The notes under the pieces are model-generated. The model was not told where the DNA came from. It made no database searches and saw nothing but the letters and a program-made list of their open reading frames with translations. Positions 13,771 to 14,108 of a stretch of 14,108 nucleotides of DNA are shown one piece after another. The DNA comes from Spirochaetaceae bacterium UBA4077. GTDB taxonomy: Bacteria > Spirochaetota > Spirochaetia > Treponematales > Rectinemataceae. How positions within the stretch are numbered: position 1 is the first letter of the stretch; each line of letters begins with the position of its first letter. The stretch lies in assembly GCA_002383375.1 (NCBI GenBank), contig DFYR01000076.1, positions 42,955-57,062 of the forward strand. The letters run 5' to 3'. The translations under genes and the position numbers were made by a program.

Positions 13771-14108
13771 AAACCATGAGCAACAGATCGGCAGGCTTAA
13801 GGCGGAGAAGCATGATCCGTCGCTCCGGCGTATATGCCCGGGCTTCCAAGGCTTCGGCGGTTCTCAGACTGTTTTTGATGCTGGAGAAGAGCAGGGCTTG
13901 AAGCAGAGTCAGTCCCGAAAAAAGCCGGTTTTTTCTTGCGCCGAAACCTCTGCTCTCGGCGGCTTCCCTGATCCGTCTGTAACTTTCGAAAACCCGGGGG
14001 ATGAAAACAAGGGACAGGGAGAGCATCATGCCAGGATCGGCGGCGAGGGAAGCGGAGCGGTCGAGCCTCTGCCTTCCCGGATCAGCCGCGGTGCCCGCAT
14101 CATACTGC
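13736..14108 (-). CDS. ecfT: EcfT-type transmembrane subunit of an ECF transporter, C-terminal part (5' end beyond the right edge)
   Basis: Membrane coupling subunit of an energy-coupling-factor (vitamin, cobalt or nickel) importer. The last 123 codons are present and the frame stays open to the window edge. DPGMMLSLSLVFIPRVFE followed by SYRRIREAAESRGFG matches the usual EcfT coupling region: FIP, then a helix ending in RG. NSLRTAEALEARAY is the second conserved Ala-Arg coupling helix that contacts the ATPases. A hydrophobic C-terminal helix (LLLMVSGLGLAIFSFV) ends the protein. An internal ATG at 14029 is not the true start, because the conserved sequence continues upstream of it. Usually an ATPase pair and a substrate-binding S component lie nearby; here they would be right of the window, so the substrate is unknown. 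Confidence 0.85.
   Translation of the reverse strand, partial: QYDAGTAADPGRQRLDRSASLAADPGMMLSLSLVFIPRVFESYRRIREAAESRGFGARKNRLFSGLTLLQALLFSSIKNSLRTAEALEARAYTPERRIMLLRLKPADLLLMVSGLGLAIFSFV

Noticed and set aside
13498..13779. A 93-codon plus-strand frame after the cyclase
   Set aside because: It begins inside the cyclase and ends inside ecfT; the repeated RRGSPSQAR/RRRSPSPAR sequence comes from the tandem DNA repeat read in the wrong direction.
13736..14029. Complete 97-codon gene starting at 14029
   Set aside because: The same frame stays open to the window edge with EcfT-like sequence before that ATG, so the gene is a 5'-truncated ecfT rather than a small complete one.

Overview
The window looks like part of a bacterial chromosome from a fermentative anaerobe, most likely a spirochaete of the Treponema/Spirochaeta group. 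Three things point there: pyruvate:ferredoxin oxidoreductase together with an NfnAB-type bifurcating transhydrogenase, a DUF1576 membrane protein, and an SH3 protein - M48 peptidase - CHASE2/adenylate cyclase cluster. This placement is inference from gene content. Coding density is high and GC is moderately high, with one clear AT-rich island at about 6576-6760.

Layout. (1) 1-1357, minus strand: the first 452 codons of pyruvate:ferredoxin oxidoreductase, running off the left edge. (2) 1358-1626: divergent intergenic region with promoters for both sides. (3) 1627-3329, plus: a translationally coupled pair, a sugar-1-phosphate nucleotidyltransferase and a left-handed beta-helix protein that resemble the two halves of GlmU. 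(4) 3431-6575, plus: nfnA-nfnB and an exported TPR protein, tightly packed. (5) 6576-6775: an AT-rich gap holding three tandem long imperfect inverted repeats, followed directly by a promoter. (6) 6776-8439, plus: a DUF1576 membrane protein with two homologous halves and a small unrecognised cytosolic protein. (7) 8505-9986, plus: exonuclease I (sbcB). (8) 10037-13528, plus: an SH3-domain envelope protein, an M48 metallopeptidase lipoprotein and a CHASE2-class III adenylate cyclase, probably one operon. (9) 13529-13735: convergent intergenic region with a decayed 42-bp tandem copy of the end of the next gene. (10) 13736-14108, minus: the C-terminal part of an EcfT-type ECF transporter subunit, running off the right edge.

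How the genes work together. PFOR makes reduced ferredoxin from pyruvate, and NfnAB can couple ferredoxin and NADH oxidation to NADPH formation, so regions 1 and 4 form a redox module. Region 8 looks like an envelope-sensing and cAMP-signalling module. Two genes (1627 and 8505) have promoter-like sequences placed so that the predicted transcription start is the A of the ATG, which suggests leaderless mRNAs. No tRNA, rRNA, CRISPR array, insertion sequence or phage gene was seen. The most unusual items are the three stacked hairpins before the DUF1576 gene, the two predicted leaderless genes with a shared CTATAGT -10 box, and the DUF1576/unknown-protein pair.
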